A program made the position numbers and the translations under genes. DNA of 64,000 nucleotides from Allosediminivita pacifica (GTDB lineage: Bacteria; Pseudomonadota; Alphaproteobacteria; Rhodobacterales; Rhodobacteraceae): the NCBI RefSeq assembly GCF_003054175.1, contig NZ_QBKN01000008.1, forward strand, positions 94,055 to 158,054, in the 5' to 3' direction. The notes under the pieces were generated by a model that was not told where the DNA came from, ran no database searches, and worked only from the letters and a program-made list of their open reading frames with translations. The first letter of the stretch is position 1. Each line of letters opens with the position of its first letter. Shown here one piece after another: positions 45,601 through 53,389 of this stretch.

Positions 45601-46147
45601 GCAGATGCTCGAGGAGGCGATCGGCAAGATCAAGGCCGGCGAGGGCGAAGGCCTGAGCGACGACGACGGCCAGTGGGCGCCGCAGATCAACCTCGGCGTG
45701 CCGGTGCTGATCCCCGAGGACTACGTGCCCGATCTCGACGTGCGGCTGGGGCTCTACCGCCGCCTGTCGGAGCTGTCGACCAAGGTGGAGCTCGAAGGCT
45801 TTGCCGCCGAGCTGATCGACCGCTTCGGCAAGCTGCCGAAGGAGGTGAACACCCTGATGCTGGTCGTGCGGATCAAGGCCATGTGCAAGAAGGCCGGGAT
45901 CTCCAAGCTGGATGCAGGGCCGAAGGGCGCGACGATCCAGTTCCACAACGACAAGTTTGCCCGGCCCGAGGGGCTGGTGGAGTTCGTGGGGAACCAGAAC
46001 GGGCTGGCCAAGGTGAAGGACAACAAGGTGGTGGTCCGCCGCGACTGGAAATCCGACGCCGACAAGATCAAGGGCGCCTTCGCCATCGCCGTGGATCTGG
46101 CGGAGGCGGCGGGGGCCGTGAAGAAGCGGAAGAAGGAAGGGGCGTGA
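42680..46147 (+). CDS. mfd: Transcription-repair coupling factor Mfd
   Basis: DNA translocase that removes RNA polymerase stalled at lesions and recruits UvrA. It has 1155 residues. The N-terminal UvrB-like module (residues 1-330) includes YAIRGGIFDIFPPG. The RNA polymerase-interacting CarD-like domain begins near PGDLVVHVDHGIGRYIGME. The helicase core has Walker A CGDVGFGKTEVAMRAAF, DEEQ box in LLIIDEEQHFG, TLTATPIPRTLQLSL and motif VI region YQIRGRVGRSKTRAYAYL. The C-terminal TRCF domain ends in a lysine-rich tail. The start at 42680 (MADKITIGG) is preferred over an upstream GTG that would overlap the preceding gene. Confidence 0.97.
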   Translation: MADKITIGGAPEGFDARLVLDEVDKAGGPVVHVARDDRRLAAMADALAFFAPDMPVLRFPAWDCLPFDRVSPNADISAARMATLAGLAHGGPKHFVLLTTLSAAMQRIPARDVLREAAFTARVGDRIDEQALRNFLVRVGFSQAPTVTEPGDYAIRGGIFDIFPPGEGGPVRLDLFGDVLDGARRFDPVSQRTTEKMDVVELAPVSEVILDDSAITRFRQNYRVEFGAAGTDDPLYEAVSAGRKHQGIEHWLPFFHEKLETLFDYLPKAPVLLDDQVVPAHLSRWEQIADQYESRKFAMSQKGRMDTVYKPVPPEQLYLDEATWIATLDRHRRVQFNPLPHASGPGVVDAGGRLGRSFAPERQQESISLFSSLADHVKKKLEDGPVLIASYSEGARERLTGLIEDEGLAEAVPVANGTRVGKRGLHLAVWSLEAGFEAPWGDRRITVISEQDVLGDRLIRQPRKRRKAENFLTEAQALTPGDLVVHVDHGIGRYIGMEVVTAAGAAHECLLLEYAEGSKLYLPVENIELLSKYGHEEGLLDKLGGGAWQAKKAKLKERIREMADRLIRIAAERALRKAPMMDPPPGAYESFAARFPYTETDDQLRAIEDVLEDMMSGQPMDRLICGDVGFGKTEVAMRAAFIAAMSGVQVAVIAPTTLLARQHYKSFAERFRGFPINVAPLSRFVSSKQAQATREGMSKGTVDIVVGTHALLAKNTRFQNLGLLIIDEEQHFGVAHKERLKQMRTDIHVLTLTATPIPRTLQLSLTGVRDLSIIGTPPVDRLSIRTYVSEFDAVTIREALLREHYRGGQSFFVVPRLSDLPEIEEFLREQVPEVSFVVAHGQMPAGELDDKMNAFYDGKYDVLLATTIVESGLDIPTANTMIVHRADMFGLAQLYQIRGRVGRSKTRAYAYLTTKPRAKLTATAEKRLRVLGSLDTLGAGFTLASQDLDIRGAGNLLGEEQSGQMRDVGYELYQQMLEEAIGKIKAGEGEGLSDDDGQWAPQINLGVPVLIPEDYVPDLDVRLGLYRRLSELSTKVELEGFAAELIDRFGKLPKEVNTLMLVVRIKAMCKKAGISKLDAGPKGATIQFHNDKFARPEGLVEFVGNQNGLAKVKDNKVVVRRDWKSDADKIKGAFAIAVDLAEAAGAVKKRKKEGA

Positions 46148-46150
46148 GAT

Positions 46151-46171
46151 AGTGTCCCGGGCCGGGACACT
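46151..46171 (+). terminator. Hairpin after mfd
   Basis: Arms AGTGTCCC (46151-46158) and GGGACACT (46164-46171) around a five-base loop start three bases after the mfd stop codon and are followed by TCTTCG. A likely though not strongly U-tailed terminator. Confidence 0.6.
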
Positions 46172-46271
46172 TCTTCGCCTAAATGATTTCAATGGGTTAG
46201 GTTCCGGCATTCACCGGGACTTAACTTTTGGGTCTCTACGCTCGTTGCCTTTTCGCTCTCGCTGCCCTTAG

Positions 46272-46287
46272 GTTAACCAATGGTTAA
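46272..46287. promoter_or_regulatory. CtrA-type box upstream of the Excalibur-like gene
   Basis: TTAA (46272-46275), seven bases, TTAAC (46283-46287) gives an exact TTAA-N7-TTAAC, the known binding consensus of the alphaproteobacterial response regulator CtrA. It lies inside a palindrome GTTAACC-AAT-GGTTAAC (46271-46287). The element ends 20 bp before the ATG at 46308, so a bound protein would overlap the promoter or leader of that gene. Confidence 0.6.
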
Positions 46288-46307
46288 CAAGTGAGGGAGG
46301 TCGGCAG

Positions 46308-46553
46308 ATGCGGGGACTTGTTCTGATCCTGGTGCTGGTGTCGCAAGCGGCCTTTGCAGAGGAGCAGAGGACGCCGACAGAGAGGCTGAATGCCTTCCGG
46401 ACGGCGCAGGCCTTTGACTGCAGGAACGTCAGTTGCAAGCAGCTGCGGTCCTGTGCGGAGGCCTGTTACAAGCTGATCCAATGCGGGCAGAGCATCCGGG
46501 ACGGCGACAACGACGGCATCCCCTGCGAGAATCTCTGCAATCGTCGGTGCTAG
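46308..46553 (+). CDS. Small secreted Excalibur-like calcium-binding protein
   Basis: An 81-residue exported protein. A signal peptide runs to QAAFAEE. The mature part has an AFDCRNVSCKQLRSCAEACYKL segment and ends with RDGDNDGIPCENLC. The DxDxDGxxCE pattern is the core of the Excalibur domain, a short calcium-binding module found at the end of secreted nucleases and cell-wall proteins. Seven cysteines in the mature part imply disulfides. GGGAGG lies about ten bases upstream of the ATG. It stands alone, behind the CtrA-type box. The real partner or ligand is unknown. Confidence 0.8.
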   Translation: MRGLVLILVLVSQAAFAEEQRTPTERLNAFRTAQAFDCRNVSCKQLRSCAEACYKLIQCGQSIRDGDNDGIPCENLCNRRC

Positions 46554-46570
46554 AGGGGGGTGTTGTTGCC

Positions 46571-46612
46571 CCTCACCCTGGCCCTCTCCCCCTAGGGGAG
46601 AGGGAAGCGCGT
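46571..46612. repeat. Palindromic repeat unit between Excalibur-like gene and eda
   Basis: A CCTCACCCTGGCC lead is followed by arms CCCTCTCCCC (46582-46591) and GGGGAGAGGG (46595-46604) with loop CTA. Units of the same kind, with this lead and palindrome, are scattered between genes in many proteobacterial genomes. It may also terminate transcripts of both converging neighbours. Only one copy is in the window. The rest of the 165-bp gap shows no gene. Confidence 0.6.
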
Positions 46613-46718
46613 TTTGCGGGTGGTTGGTGTGATCGGCACCTGGGGGTCTTCATGTGAAGGTTGAGGAATGGCCCTCAACCTTCTGTTCTCAAACGGTATT
46701 AGACGCCGTGGTGGGTCC

Positions 46719-47363
46719 TCAGCTGCGCGTCAGCGCCGCCGCTTCGGAGGCGAGGCGTTCGATTTCCTCCCAGTCCTCGCGGTCCACCGCATCTTTCGGC
46801 GCGACCCAGCTGCCGCCGACGCAGAGCGTGTTCGAAAGGCCGAGGTAGGTCTCGGCGTTCTTCAGCGACACGCCGCCCGTGGGGCAGAATTTCACCTGCG
46901 GGATCGGCGCGCCGATGGCCTTGAGCGCGGGCACGCCGCCGTTGGCCTCGGCCGGGAAGAACTTCTGCACGCGGTAGCCGCGTTCCAGCAGGGCCATGGC
47001 CTCGGAGGCGGTGGCGGCACCGGGCAGGAGCGGCAGACCCTCGTCCTCGCAGGCCTGAAGCAGCCGGTCGGTGGCGCCCGGCGACACGCCGAAGCGGGCG
47101 CCGCTGGTGCGTGCGTTGGTCACGTCCTCGGGGGTAAGCAGGGTGCCCGCGCCCACGACGCCGCCTTCGACCTGGCTCATCTCGCGGATGACCTCGAGCG
47201 CGGCGGGGGTGCGCAGCGTGACTTCGAGCACGGGCAGGCCGCCGCGGACCAGCGCCTGGGCCAGCGGACGGGCCTTGGCGGGGTCCTCGATCACCAGCAC
47301 GGGGATCACGGGGGCCATGCGGCAGAGCTTTTCGGATTCGATGCTGGCGGTTTCGGGGGTCAT
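46719..47363 (-). CDS. eda: 2-keto-3-deoxy-6-phosphogluconate (KDPG) aldolase
   Basis: Cleaves KDPG into pyruvate and glyceraldehyde 3-phosphate, the second Entner-Doudoroff step. It has 214 residues. Catalytic Glu is in LPVLEVTLRTPAALEVI and the Schiff-base Lys in QVKFCPTGGVSLKNAE; the phosphate region follows as LCVGGSWVAPKD. The ATG at 47361-47363 has GAAAGAAGACC upstream. It lies 43 bp after edd on the same strand, forming an edd-eda operon. Confidence 0.96.
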   Translation of the reverse strand: MTPETASIESEKLCRMAPVIPVLVIEDPAKARPLAQALVRGGLPVLEVTLRTPAALEVIREMSQVEGGVVGAGTLLTPEDVTNARTSGARFGVSPGATDRLLQACEDEGLPLLPGAATASEAMALLERGYRVQKFFPAEANGGVPALKAIGAPIPQVKFCPTGGVSLKNAETYLGLSNTLCVGGSWVAPKDAVDREDWEEIERLASEAAALTRS

Positions 47364-47406
47364 GTCCGGTCTTCTTTCGTCAGTAGGGTCGGGAGGGGTG
47401 CGGCGG

Positions 47407-49212
47407 TCATACGACCACCGCGGCCCCGTTGGAGGCAAGGCCCACGTTCGAGCGGAAGGCCGCGAAGAGCTCGCGCCCGACCCCGTGGCCGTTGCCCTGC
47501 AGGTCTTCCTTGACCGGCTCGCGCTTGTCGAAGTCGGGGGCAAGGCATTCGATCGCGCCCGAGACGGCATCGACGCGGATCACGTCGCCGTCCTGTACCC
47601 GCGCCAGCGGTCCGCCGTTGGCGGCCTCGGGGCTGACGTGGATCGCCGAGGGCACCTTGCCGCTGGCCCCGGACATGCGCCCGTCGGTGACGAGAGCGAC
47701 CTTGAGGCCGCGGTCCTGAAGCACGGCCAGCGTCGGCGTCAGCGAATGCAGCTCGGGCATGCCGTTGGCGCTGGGGCCCTGGAAGCGCACGACGATCACG
47801 GTGTCGGAAGTGAACTCGCCGGCCTTGAAGGCGTCCTTGACCTCTTGCTGGTCCTTGAAGACGCGGGCGGGCGCCTCGATGATGTGGCGCTCCTTCTCGA
47901 CGGCGGAGGTCTTCATCATGCCGTGTCCGAGGTTGCCGTAAAGCTGGCGCAGGCCGCCCGTGGGCTGGAAGGGATCGGCCGCGGGGCGCAGGATCTTGTC
48001 GTTCTGGCTTTCGCCGGGGCCGTCGACCCAGACGACGCGGTCGCCGTCGAGCTTGGGTTCCTGCGCGTAGCGGCGAAGCCCGTCGCCCGCGACGGTCGAG
48101 ACATCGTCGTGCAGCAGCCCGTGGTCCACGAGATCACCGATCATGTAGGCGAGGCCGCCCGCGGCGTGGAAGTGGTTCACGTCGGCAAGGCCGTTGGGAT
48201 AGACCTTGGCCATGAGCGGCACGGCGGTCGAGATGTCGTGGAAGTCCTCGAGCTCGAGCTGGATGCCGGCGGCGCGGGCCATGGCGGGCAGGTGCAGCAC
48301 GAGGTTGGTCGAGCCGCCGGTGGCCATGAGGCCGACCATGCCGTTCACGAAGGCCTTGGCATCGAGCACGTCGCAGACCGGGCGGTAGTCGTTGCCGAGG
48401 TTGGTGATCTCGAGCGCCCGCTGGGCCCCGGCCACGGTCAGCGCGTCGCGCAGCGGCGTGTTGGGGTTGATGAAGCTGGCGCCGGGCAGGTGCAGGCCCA
48501 TGAACTCCATCAGCATCTGGTTGGAGTTCGCGGTGCCGTAGAAGGTGCAGGTGCCCGGGCCGTGGTAGCTTTGCATCTCGGCCTTCATGAGTTCGTCACG
48601 GCCCACTTCGCCGGCGGCGAACTTCTGGCGGACCTTGGCCTTTTCGTCGTTCGGCAGCCCGCTGGTCATGGGGCCGGCGGGCAGGAAGATGCCGGGGATG
48701 TAGCCGAAGGTGGCCGCGGCGATGACGAGGCCGGGCACGATCTTGTCGCAGACGCCGAGGTAGACGGCGGCATCGTAGGTGTTGTGCGAGAGCGCGACGC
48801 CGGTGGCGAGCGCGATCACGTCGCGGGAAAAGAGCGACAGCTCCATGCCGACCTGACCCTGGGTGACGCCGTCGCACATGGCGGGCACGCCGCCGGCAAC
48901 CTGCGCGGTGCCACCTGTTTCGCGGGCAGCGGCGCGGATGATGTCGGGGAAACGCTCGAACGGCTGGTGGGCCGAGAGCATGTCGTTGTAGGCGGTGATG
49001 ATCCCGAGGTTGGGGGCGCGGTCCCCGGCGAGGCTGTCCTTGTCCTCGCCCATGGCGGCATAGGCGTGGGCCTGGTTGCCGCAGCTCAGGTGGGCGCGGC
49101 GCGGGCCTTCGTCGGCGGCCTGGCGCATCCTGTCGAGGTAGACCTCGCGGGTCGGGCGCGACCTCTCCTCGATCCGCTGGGTCACCTTGGCGATCGTTTC
49201 GTTGAGCGGCAT
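47407..49212 (-). CDS. edd: Phosphogluconate dehydratase
   Basis: Dehydrates 6-phosphogluconate to KDPG using an iron-sulfur cluster, the first dedicated Entner-Doudoroff step. It has 601 residues. Cluster-binding region cysteines are in [30 protein letters not shown] and [14 protein letters not shown]. The IlvD/Edd signatures [17 protein letters not shown] and [21 protein letters not shown] are intact. The start ATG has GGAGG nine bases upstream. Most roseobacters catabolise glucose mainly by this route. Confidence 0.97.
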   Translation of the reverse strand: MPLNETIAKVTQRIEERSRPTREVYLDRMRQAADEGPRRAHLSCGNQAHAYAAMGEDKDSLAGDRAPNLGIITAYNDMLSAHQPFERFPDIIRAAARETGGTAQVAGGVPAMCDGVTQGQVGMELSLFSRDVIALATGVALSHNTYDAAVYLGVCDKIVPGLVIAAATFGYIPGIFLPAGPMTSGLPNDEKAKVRQKFAAGEVGRDELMKAEMQSYHGPGTCTFYGTANSNQMLMEFMGLHLPGASFINPNTPLRDALTVAGAQRALEITNLGNDYRPVCDVLDAKAFVNGMVGLMATGGSTNLVLHLPAMARAAGIQLELEDFHDISTAVPLMAKVYPNGLADVNHFHAAGGLAYMIGDLVDHGLLHDDVSTVAGDGLRRYAQEPKLDGDRVVWVDGPGESQNDKILRPAADPFQPTGGLRQLYGNLGHGMMKTSAVEKERHIIEAPARVFKDQQEVKDAFKAGEFTSDTVIVVRFQGPSANGMPELHSLTPTLAVLQDRGLKVALVTDGRMSGASGKVPSAIHVSPEAANGGPLARVQDGDVIRVDAVSGAIECLAPDFDKREPVKEDLQGNGHGVGRELFAAFRSNVGLASNGAAVVV

Positions 49213-49381
49213 CGCAGCCTCCTTTTCCTCTGCGGGCACGCTAGCGCAGTTACCGCTAACAGTAAAGCCGGGCACTGTGGATAAGCGCCCCGGCGGCCCT
49301 CCGGGTTCCTTGTGCATCATGGCGCAGCCGGGTGCCAGCCGTGTGACGGTGCCGCTTCCCTTCGCCGCCGTGGCGGGATAG

Positions 49382-50575
49382 ATGCCGCGCATGAGCGACT
49401 ATCCCGTGATCCGCCTGCGCCCCAAGGCCAATGTCCGCGCCATCCGGCGCGGTGCGCCCTGGATTTTCGATAACGAACTGGTGCTGGACCGGCGCACGCG
49501 AAAGCTTGCGCCCGGAAGCCTTGCCGTGCTCGAGGACAACGAGCGCGAGGCGCTTGGCGTGGTCGCGGTGAACCCCGAGTCGCGGATCGCGGCGCGGATG
49601 CTTGACCGCGATCCGGCGGCGGTGGTGGATCGGGCCTGGTTCAAAGGCCTGCTGGCGCGGGCGCAGGCGCATCGCGACCGGCTTTACCCGGCGCCGTACT
49701 ACCGGCTGGTCCATGCCGAGGCGGACGGGCTGCCGGGGCTGGTGATCGACCGGTTCGGCGACACCTGCGTGATGCAGCCGAACGCCGCATGGGCCGACGC
49801 GCTGATCGAGCCGCTGACCGAGGCGCTAGTGGAGGTCACGGGCGTGACCACGGTGATGAAGAACGCGGGCGGACGGGGCCGGAGCCTTGAAGGGCTCGAC
49901 GATGCCGACGCGGTGCTGCGCGGCAGCGCGCCCGAGGCGGCGTTGGCGGTGGAGATGAACGGCGCGACCTACATGGCCGACCTCACGGGCGGCCAGAAGA
50001 CGGGCCTGTTCTACGACCAGCGCGAGAACCAGCGCTTCGTGCAGAGGCTGGCGGAGGGCGCGCGGGTGCTTGATGTCTTCAGCCACGTGGGCGGGTTTGC
50101 GCTGGCCGCCTTGGCGGGCGGCGCGCAGAGCGCGCTGGCCGTGGACGGATCGGCACCGGCGCTGTCGCTGGCCGAAGAGGGCGCGCGGCGTATGGGCAAG
50201 CCGCTGGAGACGCGGCAGGGCGATGCCTTCGACGTGCTGGGCGCGCTCAACGAGGACGCGGCGCGGTTTGATGTGGTGATCTGCGATCCGCCAGCCTTTG
50301 CGCCGTCGAAGCAGGCGCTGGAGAACGGGCTGCGGGCCTACGAGCGGGTGGCCAAGCTGGCCGCGCCGCTGGTCGAGGAGGGCGGCTACCTGACGCTTTG
50401 TTCCTGCTCGCACGCGGCGGATCTGTCGGCCTTTACCGGGGCCTGCCTGCGGGGCATCGGGCGCGCGGGGCGGCGGGCTCAGCTGATCCACACGGGGCAG
50501 GCGGGGCCGGACCATCCGTTGCTGCCGCAGCTGGCGGAATCGGGCTATCTCAAGGCGCTGGTCTTCCGGCTTTGA
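49382..50575 (+). CDS. RlmI-like SAM-dependent RNA methyltransferase (RSP_2647 family)
   Basis: A 397-residue protein with an N-terminal PUA-like domain ([22 protein letters not shown]) and a class I methyltransferase domain. SAM binding is at [21 protein letters not shown], and the catalytic region is [19 protein letters not shown]. The architecture matches RlmI, which makes m5C1962 in 23S rRNA; the same target is likely but unproven here. ATG 49382 is used; an in-frame ATG at 49391 is an equally good start. The stop overlaps the PIN-domain gene, an arrangement I recognise from Rhodobacter (RSP_2647/2648 families). Confidence 0.9.
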   Translation: MPRMSDYPVIRLRPKANVRAIRRGAPWIFDNELVLDRRTRKLAPGSLAVLEDNEREALGVVAVNPESRIAARMLDRDPAAVVDRAWFKGLLARAQAHRDRLYPAPYYRLVHAEADGLPGLVIDRFGDTCVMQPNAAWADALIEPLTEALVEVTGVTTVMKNAGGRGRSLEGLDDADAVLRGSAPEAALAVEMNGATYMADLTGGQKTGLFYDQRENQRFVQRLAEGARVLDVFSHVGGFALAALAGGAQSALAVDGSAPALSLAEEGARRMGKPLETRQGDAFDVLGALNEDAARFDVVICDPPAFAPSKQALENGLRAYERVAKLAAPLVEEGGYLTLCSCSHAADLSAFTGACLRGIGRAGRRAQLIHTGQAGPDHPLLPQLAESGYLKALVFRL

Positions 50576-51114
50576 AGGTCCTGCTCGACACCTGCGTGAT
50601 CTACCCCACGGTGATGCGCGAGGTGCTGCTGGGGGCGGCGCGGCAGGGGCTGTTCACGCCGCTCTGGTCGGAGCGCATCCTCGAGGAATGGGCGCGTGCT
50701 GCGCGCAAGATCGGCCCCACGGGCGAGGCGCAGGCACGCGGTGAGATCGCGCTGCTGCGCGCGGCCTGGCCCGGGGCGGAGGTGCGATGGGCGCCATCGC
50801 TCGAGGATCGGCTCTGGCTGCCGGACGCCAATGACACCCATGTGCTGGCCGCGGCCATCGCCGGCAGCGCCGATGTGATCGTGACCATGAACGCGCAGGA
50901 TTTCCCGCGCAACGTGCTGGCCGAGGAAGGCCTGAGTCGCGCCGATCCGGATGCCTTCCTGCTGGGGCTCTGGCAAGGCAATCCCGAGGCCATGGAGCAC
51001 GTCACCGAGGCCGTGCTGGCCGAGGCGCGGCGCCTGTCGGAGGGCGACTGGGAGATGCGCGCACTGCTGAAAAAGGCGCGCCTGCCGCGGCTGGCGAAGG
51101 CGCTGACGCGCTGA
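50572..51114 (+). CDS. PIN-domain protein (RSP_2648 family), putative ribonuclease
   Basis: A 180-residue PIN-fold protein. Acidic active-site residues are in place: Asp6 (VLLDTCVIYP), Glu in SERILEEWARA, Asp in WLPDANDTHVLAAA and Asp in VTMNAQDFP. It begins at a TTG at 50572 that overlaps the methyltransferase stop by four bases, so translation is coupled. Many PIN proteins are VapC toxins, but there is no adjacent antitoxin gene, and the fixed pairing with an rRNA methyltransferase argues for an RNA maturation or surveillance role. That role is inference. Confidence 0.85.
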   Translation: MKVLLDTCVIYPTVMREVLLGAARQGLFTPLWSERILEEWARAARKIGPTGEAQARGEIALLRAAWPGAEVRWAPSLEDRLWLPDANDTHVLAAAIAGSADVIVTMNAQDFPRNVLAEEGLSRADPDAFLLGLWQGNPEAMEHVTEAVLAEARRLSEGDWEMRALLKKARLPRLAKALTR

Positions 51115-51125
51115 GGCTGGAGGCG

Positions 51126-51650
51126 ATGCTTCGGGGGGCAAGTTGCGAAGGTTGGGAGCGAGCCAGCGTAACGGATGCTGCACTTTGGACAAATGTCTGT
51201 TATTCAAAGCTTGCAGAAACAATCCTAGTTTGGATGATTGAAGTGTACGCAAATGAGAATAGTGAAGCATCTCGTTTTGAGAGTCTCTCTCGTTGGATTA
51301 AACTGAATTTTACTCGGCATGAAATTTGGGTACTCAAGGCAGCGCGAAGGGTACCTTTTTTCGCCCTATTCGCGTTCGGTACTCTATGGCTTTGGTTCTT
51401 CTTGCCAATGCTCCCGGTTGGCATCTTGCTAGTAATCCTGTTTGAGGACACGGGAATTTTTGGGGCCGTCTTCAACATGGTTCTAGGGCTTGTAGGTTTG
51501 GTAATCGTCGCCCCTTGGTTCTTTCGTTGGTATTTCATCTGTACAGGCTTGATGTTTGGGCGTGCCGAAATGGCACAATTCAAACAAAATGAGGTTTCGG
51601 ATCGCCTTGAACGGCTCGTAGGCACTCAAGCCGCATCAGATAGTACTTGA
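51126..51650 (+). CDS. AT-rich orphan membrane protein
   Basis: A 174-residue protein I do not recognise. It has two to three membrane helices (VPFFALFAFGTLWLWFFLP, VGILLVILFEDTGIF, FNMVLGLVGLVIVAPWFF) and a charged C-terminal tail (NEVSDRLERL). Base composition is visibly lower in GC than its neighbours, with many ATT, AAA, TTT and GAA codons from about 51180 onwards, suggesting acquisition from another source. The start is uncertain: ATG 51126, or ATG 51234 without a clear ribosome binding site. The 309-bp gap after it (51651-51959) holds no supported gene. Confidence 0.6.
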   Translation: MLRGASCEGWERASVTDAALWTNVCYSKLAETILVWMIEVYANENSEASRFESLSRWIKLNFTRHEIWVLKAARRVPFFALFAFGTLWLWFFLPMLPVGILLVILFEDTGIFGAVFNMVLGLVGLVIVAPWFFRWYFICTGLMFGRAEMAQFKQNEVSDRLERLVGTQAASDST

Positions 51651-51959
51651 GAGTACTAGCGCGCGTATCCCCAGCTATCGCGCTGCCTACTTTTCGAAAG
51701 CCGATATTGGTGCAGGCGCAGCGAATTGGCGCTTTGTCCCGCACTACGGACATTCTGGCATTCCACGGCTGATGACAGCTCCGAGGTCATCTCCCTCCTA
51801 GCGTTGGCCCGGCGGGACCTCGCCCCTTGTTCCGGGTCTGGCAGGGCACGGCCCCAAGCTCTCCCGCCAGTCACGTTCGCGGCAAGGCTCTGCAACCCGG
51901 CTGTGCGCGGCGCTTTGATCCGCTAAAGCTCTGGGATTGTGTGTTTCCGGAGAGTGCCC

Positions 51960-53339
51960 ATGTCCGTTTCCCTGCTTGTCATCGCCTGCGCCGTGATCGT
52001 GGTGCTGACCCTTGCCGCGGCGCCGCGGCGGGCGAGTGTCGAGGGCTTTTTCGGAGGTCGGGACGACAGCGGCGCGGCGCCGGGGCTCTGGACGCTGGTG
52101 CTGAGCCAGGTGACGACCTGGATCTTCGCGCGGTCGCTGTTGAACGCGGCGATCCTGGGGTATTTCTACGGGATCGCGGGCGTGCTGGCTTATGCGGCCT
52201 ATTATGGGTCCTTCGTCACGGGGGGCTTCATCGTCGGGCGGTTGCGCGAGGCGGGGGCCGTGTCGGTTCAGGACTGGCTGTCGGCGCGGTTCGGGGGCAC
52301 GGGGGCTGCGGCCTACAACCTTGTCATCGCGCTGCGGCTGCTGTCCGAGGTCTTTGCCAACCTGTTGGTGGTGGGGCTGATCTTCTCGGCCGTGGCGCCG
52401 GGCAGTGGGACCATGGCGATCCTCGGCGTGGCGGTGCTGGCGCTGGCCTATTCGGCCTGGGGCGGGCTGAGCGCGGCGCTGCGCACCGACGTGGTGCAGA
52501 TGGTGCTGTTCCTCGGCATCTTCTTCGTGGCCTTCGGCGCGCTGGTGCTGTCGCCGGGGTTCGACCTGGGGGCGGTGGTCACCGCCCCGGGCCAGTCGGG
52601 CGGCTACCTCGGCTGGGTGCTGCTGGTGGTGGCGGCGCTGCAGGTCTTTTCCTACCCGGCGCATGACCCGGTCATGATGGACCGGGGCTTCATCGCGGAT
52701 GCGCGCACCACCCGGCTGTCCTTCCTGCATGCCTTCTGGATCTCGACCCTGTGCATAATGGCCTTCGGGGTCTTCGGCATCGAGGCGAGCCTGCGCGGCG
52801 CCGCCTACGAGGGTGAACTGATCGGAAGCTGGGCGGGGATGTTCCCGGGGTGGATCTTTGCCGCGCTGATGCTGTCGCTGCTGATCTCGGCCCTGTCGAC
52901 GCTGGATTCGGCGCTGTCCTCGGCGGCCCGGCTTTGCGTGCAGGAGCTGGGTCTGGCGCCCGCGACGCTGGACGGCGGGCGCGCGGCCATGGCGGTTTTC
53001 GCGCTGGCGGGCACGGCGCTGACGCTCTGGGGCAGCCAGACGCTGTTCGACGCGGTGGCGGTCAGCGGCACGGCGTCGATGTTCCTGACGCCGGTGCTGA
53101 TCGCGGGGCTAGTGCTCGGGCGGCAGGTGGCGCTCTGGTCCTACATGCTGGCCTGGGGCGCGGCGATGCTGGGGGCGGCGGTCTATTTTGCGCGGGGTTG
53201 GGCGCCGGTGGCGGCCGTCCTGCCGGAGGGGCACAAGTACGAGCAGCTTTTCGTGATCTGCGTCGCGGTGCTTGTCACAGGGACGGTCGCCGTGGTCGCA
53301 GGCAGCCGTCGGAACCTTGCCGGGACGGCGCGGGGCTGA
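51960..53339 (+). CDS. Sodium:solute symporter (SSS family)
   Basis: A 459-residue integral membrane transporter with about 13 helices, of the SSS/PutP-like fold. It shows LALAYSAWGGLSAALRTDVVQMVLF, a variant of the family core GGLKAVIWTD, and AALMLSLLISALSTLDSALSSAARL near helix VIII. It would co-transport Na+ with an organic solute. The substrate is not predictable. The start ATG at 51960 has GGAGAG seven bases upstream. The next gene, an ABC ATPase, begins 50 bp downstream and may be cotranscribed. Confidence 0.88.
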   Translation: MSVSLLVIACAVIVVLTLAAAPRRASVEGFFGGRDDSGAAPGLWTLVLSQVTTWIFARSLLNAAILGYFYGIAGVLAYAAYYGSFVTGGFIVGRLREAGAVSVQDWLSARFGGTGAAAYNLVIALRLLSEVFANLLVVGLIFSAVAPGSGTMAILGVAVLALAYSAWGGLSAALRTDVVQMVLFLGIFFVAFGALVLSPGFDLGAVVTAPGQSGGYLGWVLLVVAALQVFSYPAHDPVMMDRGFIADARTTRLSFLHAFWISTLCIMAFGVFGIEASLRGAAYEGELIGSWAGMFPGWIFAALMLSLLISALSTLDSALSSAARLCVQELGLAPATLDGGRAAMAVFALAGTALTLWGSQTLFDAVAVSGTASMFLTPVLIAGLVLGRQVALWSYMLAWGAAMLGAAVYFARGWAPVAAVLPEGHKYEQLFVICVAVLVTGTVAVVAGSRRNLAGTARG

Positions 53340-53389
53340 TACCGCCAAGTCCGATCCCGAAGGTTTTTGTCGGATAGCCGGAGACCCAG

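Noticed and set aside
43793..46210. 805-codon minus-strand frame opposite mfd
   Set aside because: It is fully inside mfd, rich in His, Arg and Gln as expected of an antisense frame, and matches no family.
46571..46612. Possible CRISPR repeat
   Set aside because: Only one palindromic unit, no spacers and no cas genes in the window.
50572..51114. PIN protein as a VapC toxin of a toxin-antitoxin pair
   Set aside because: No VapB-like gene lies upstream or downstream; the upstream partner is a methyltransferase.
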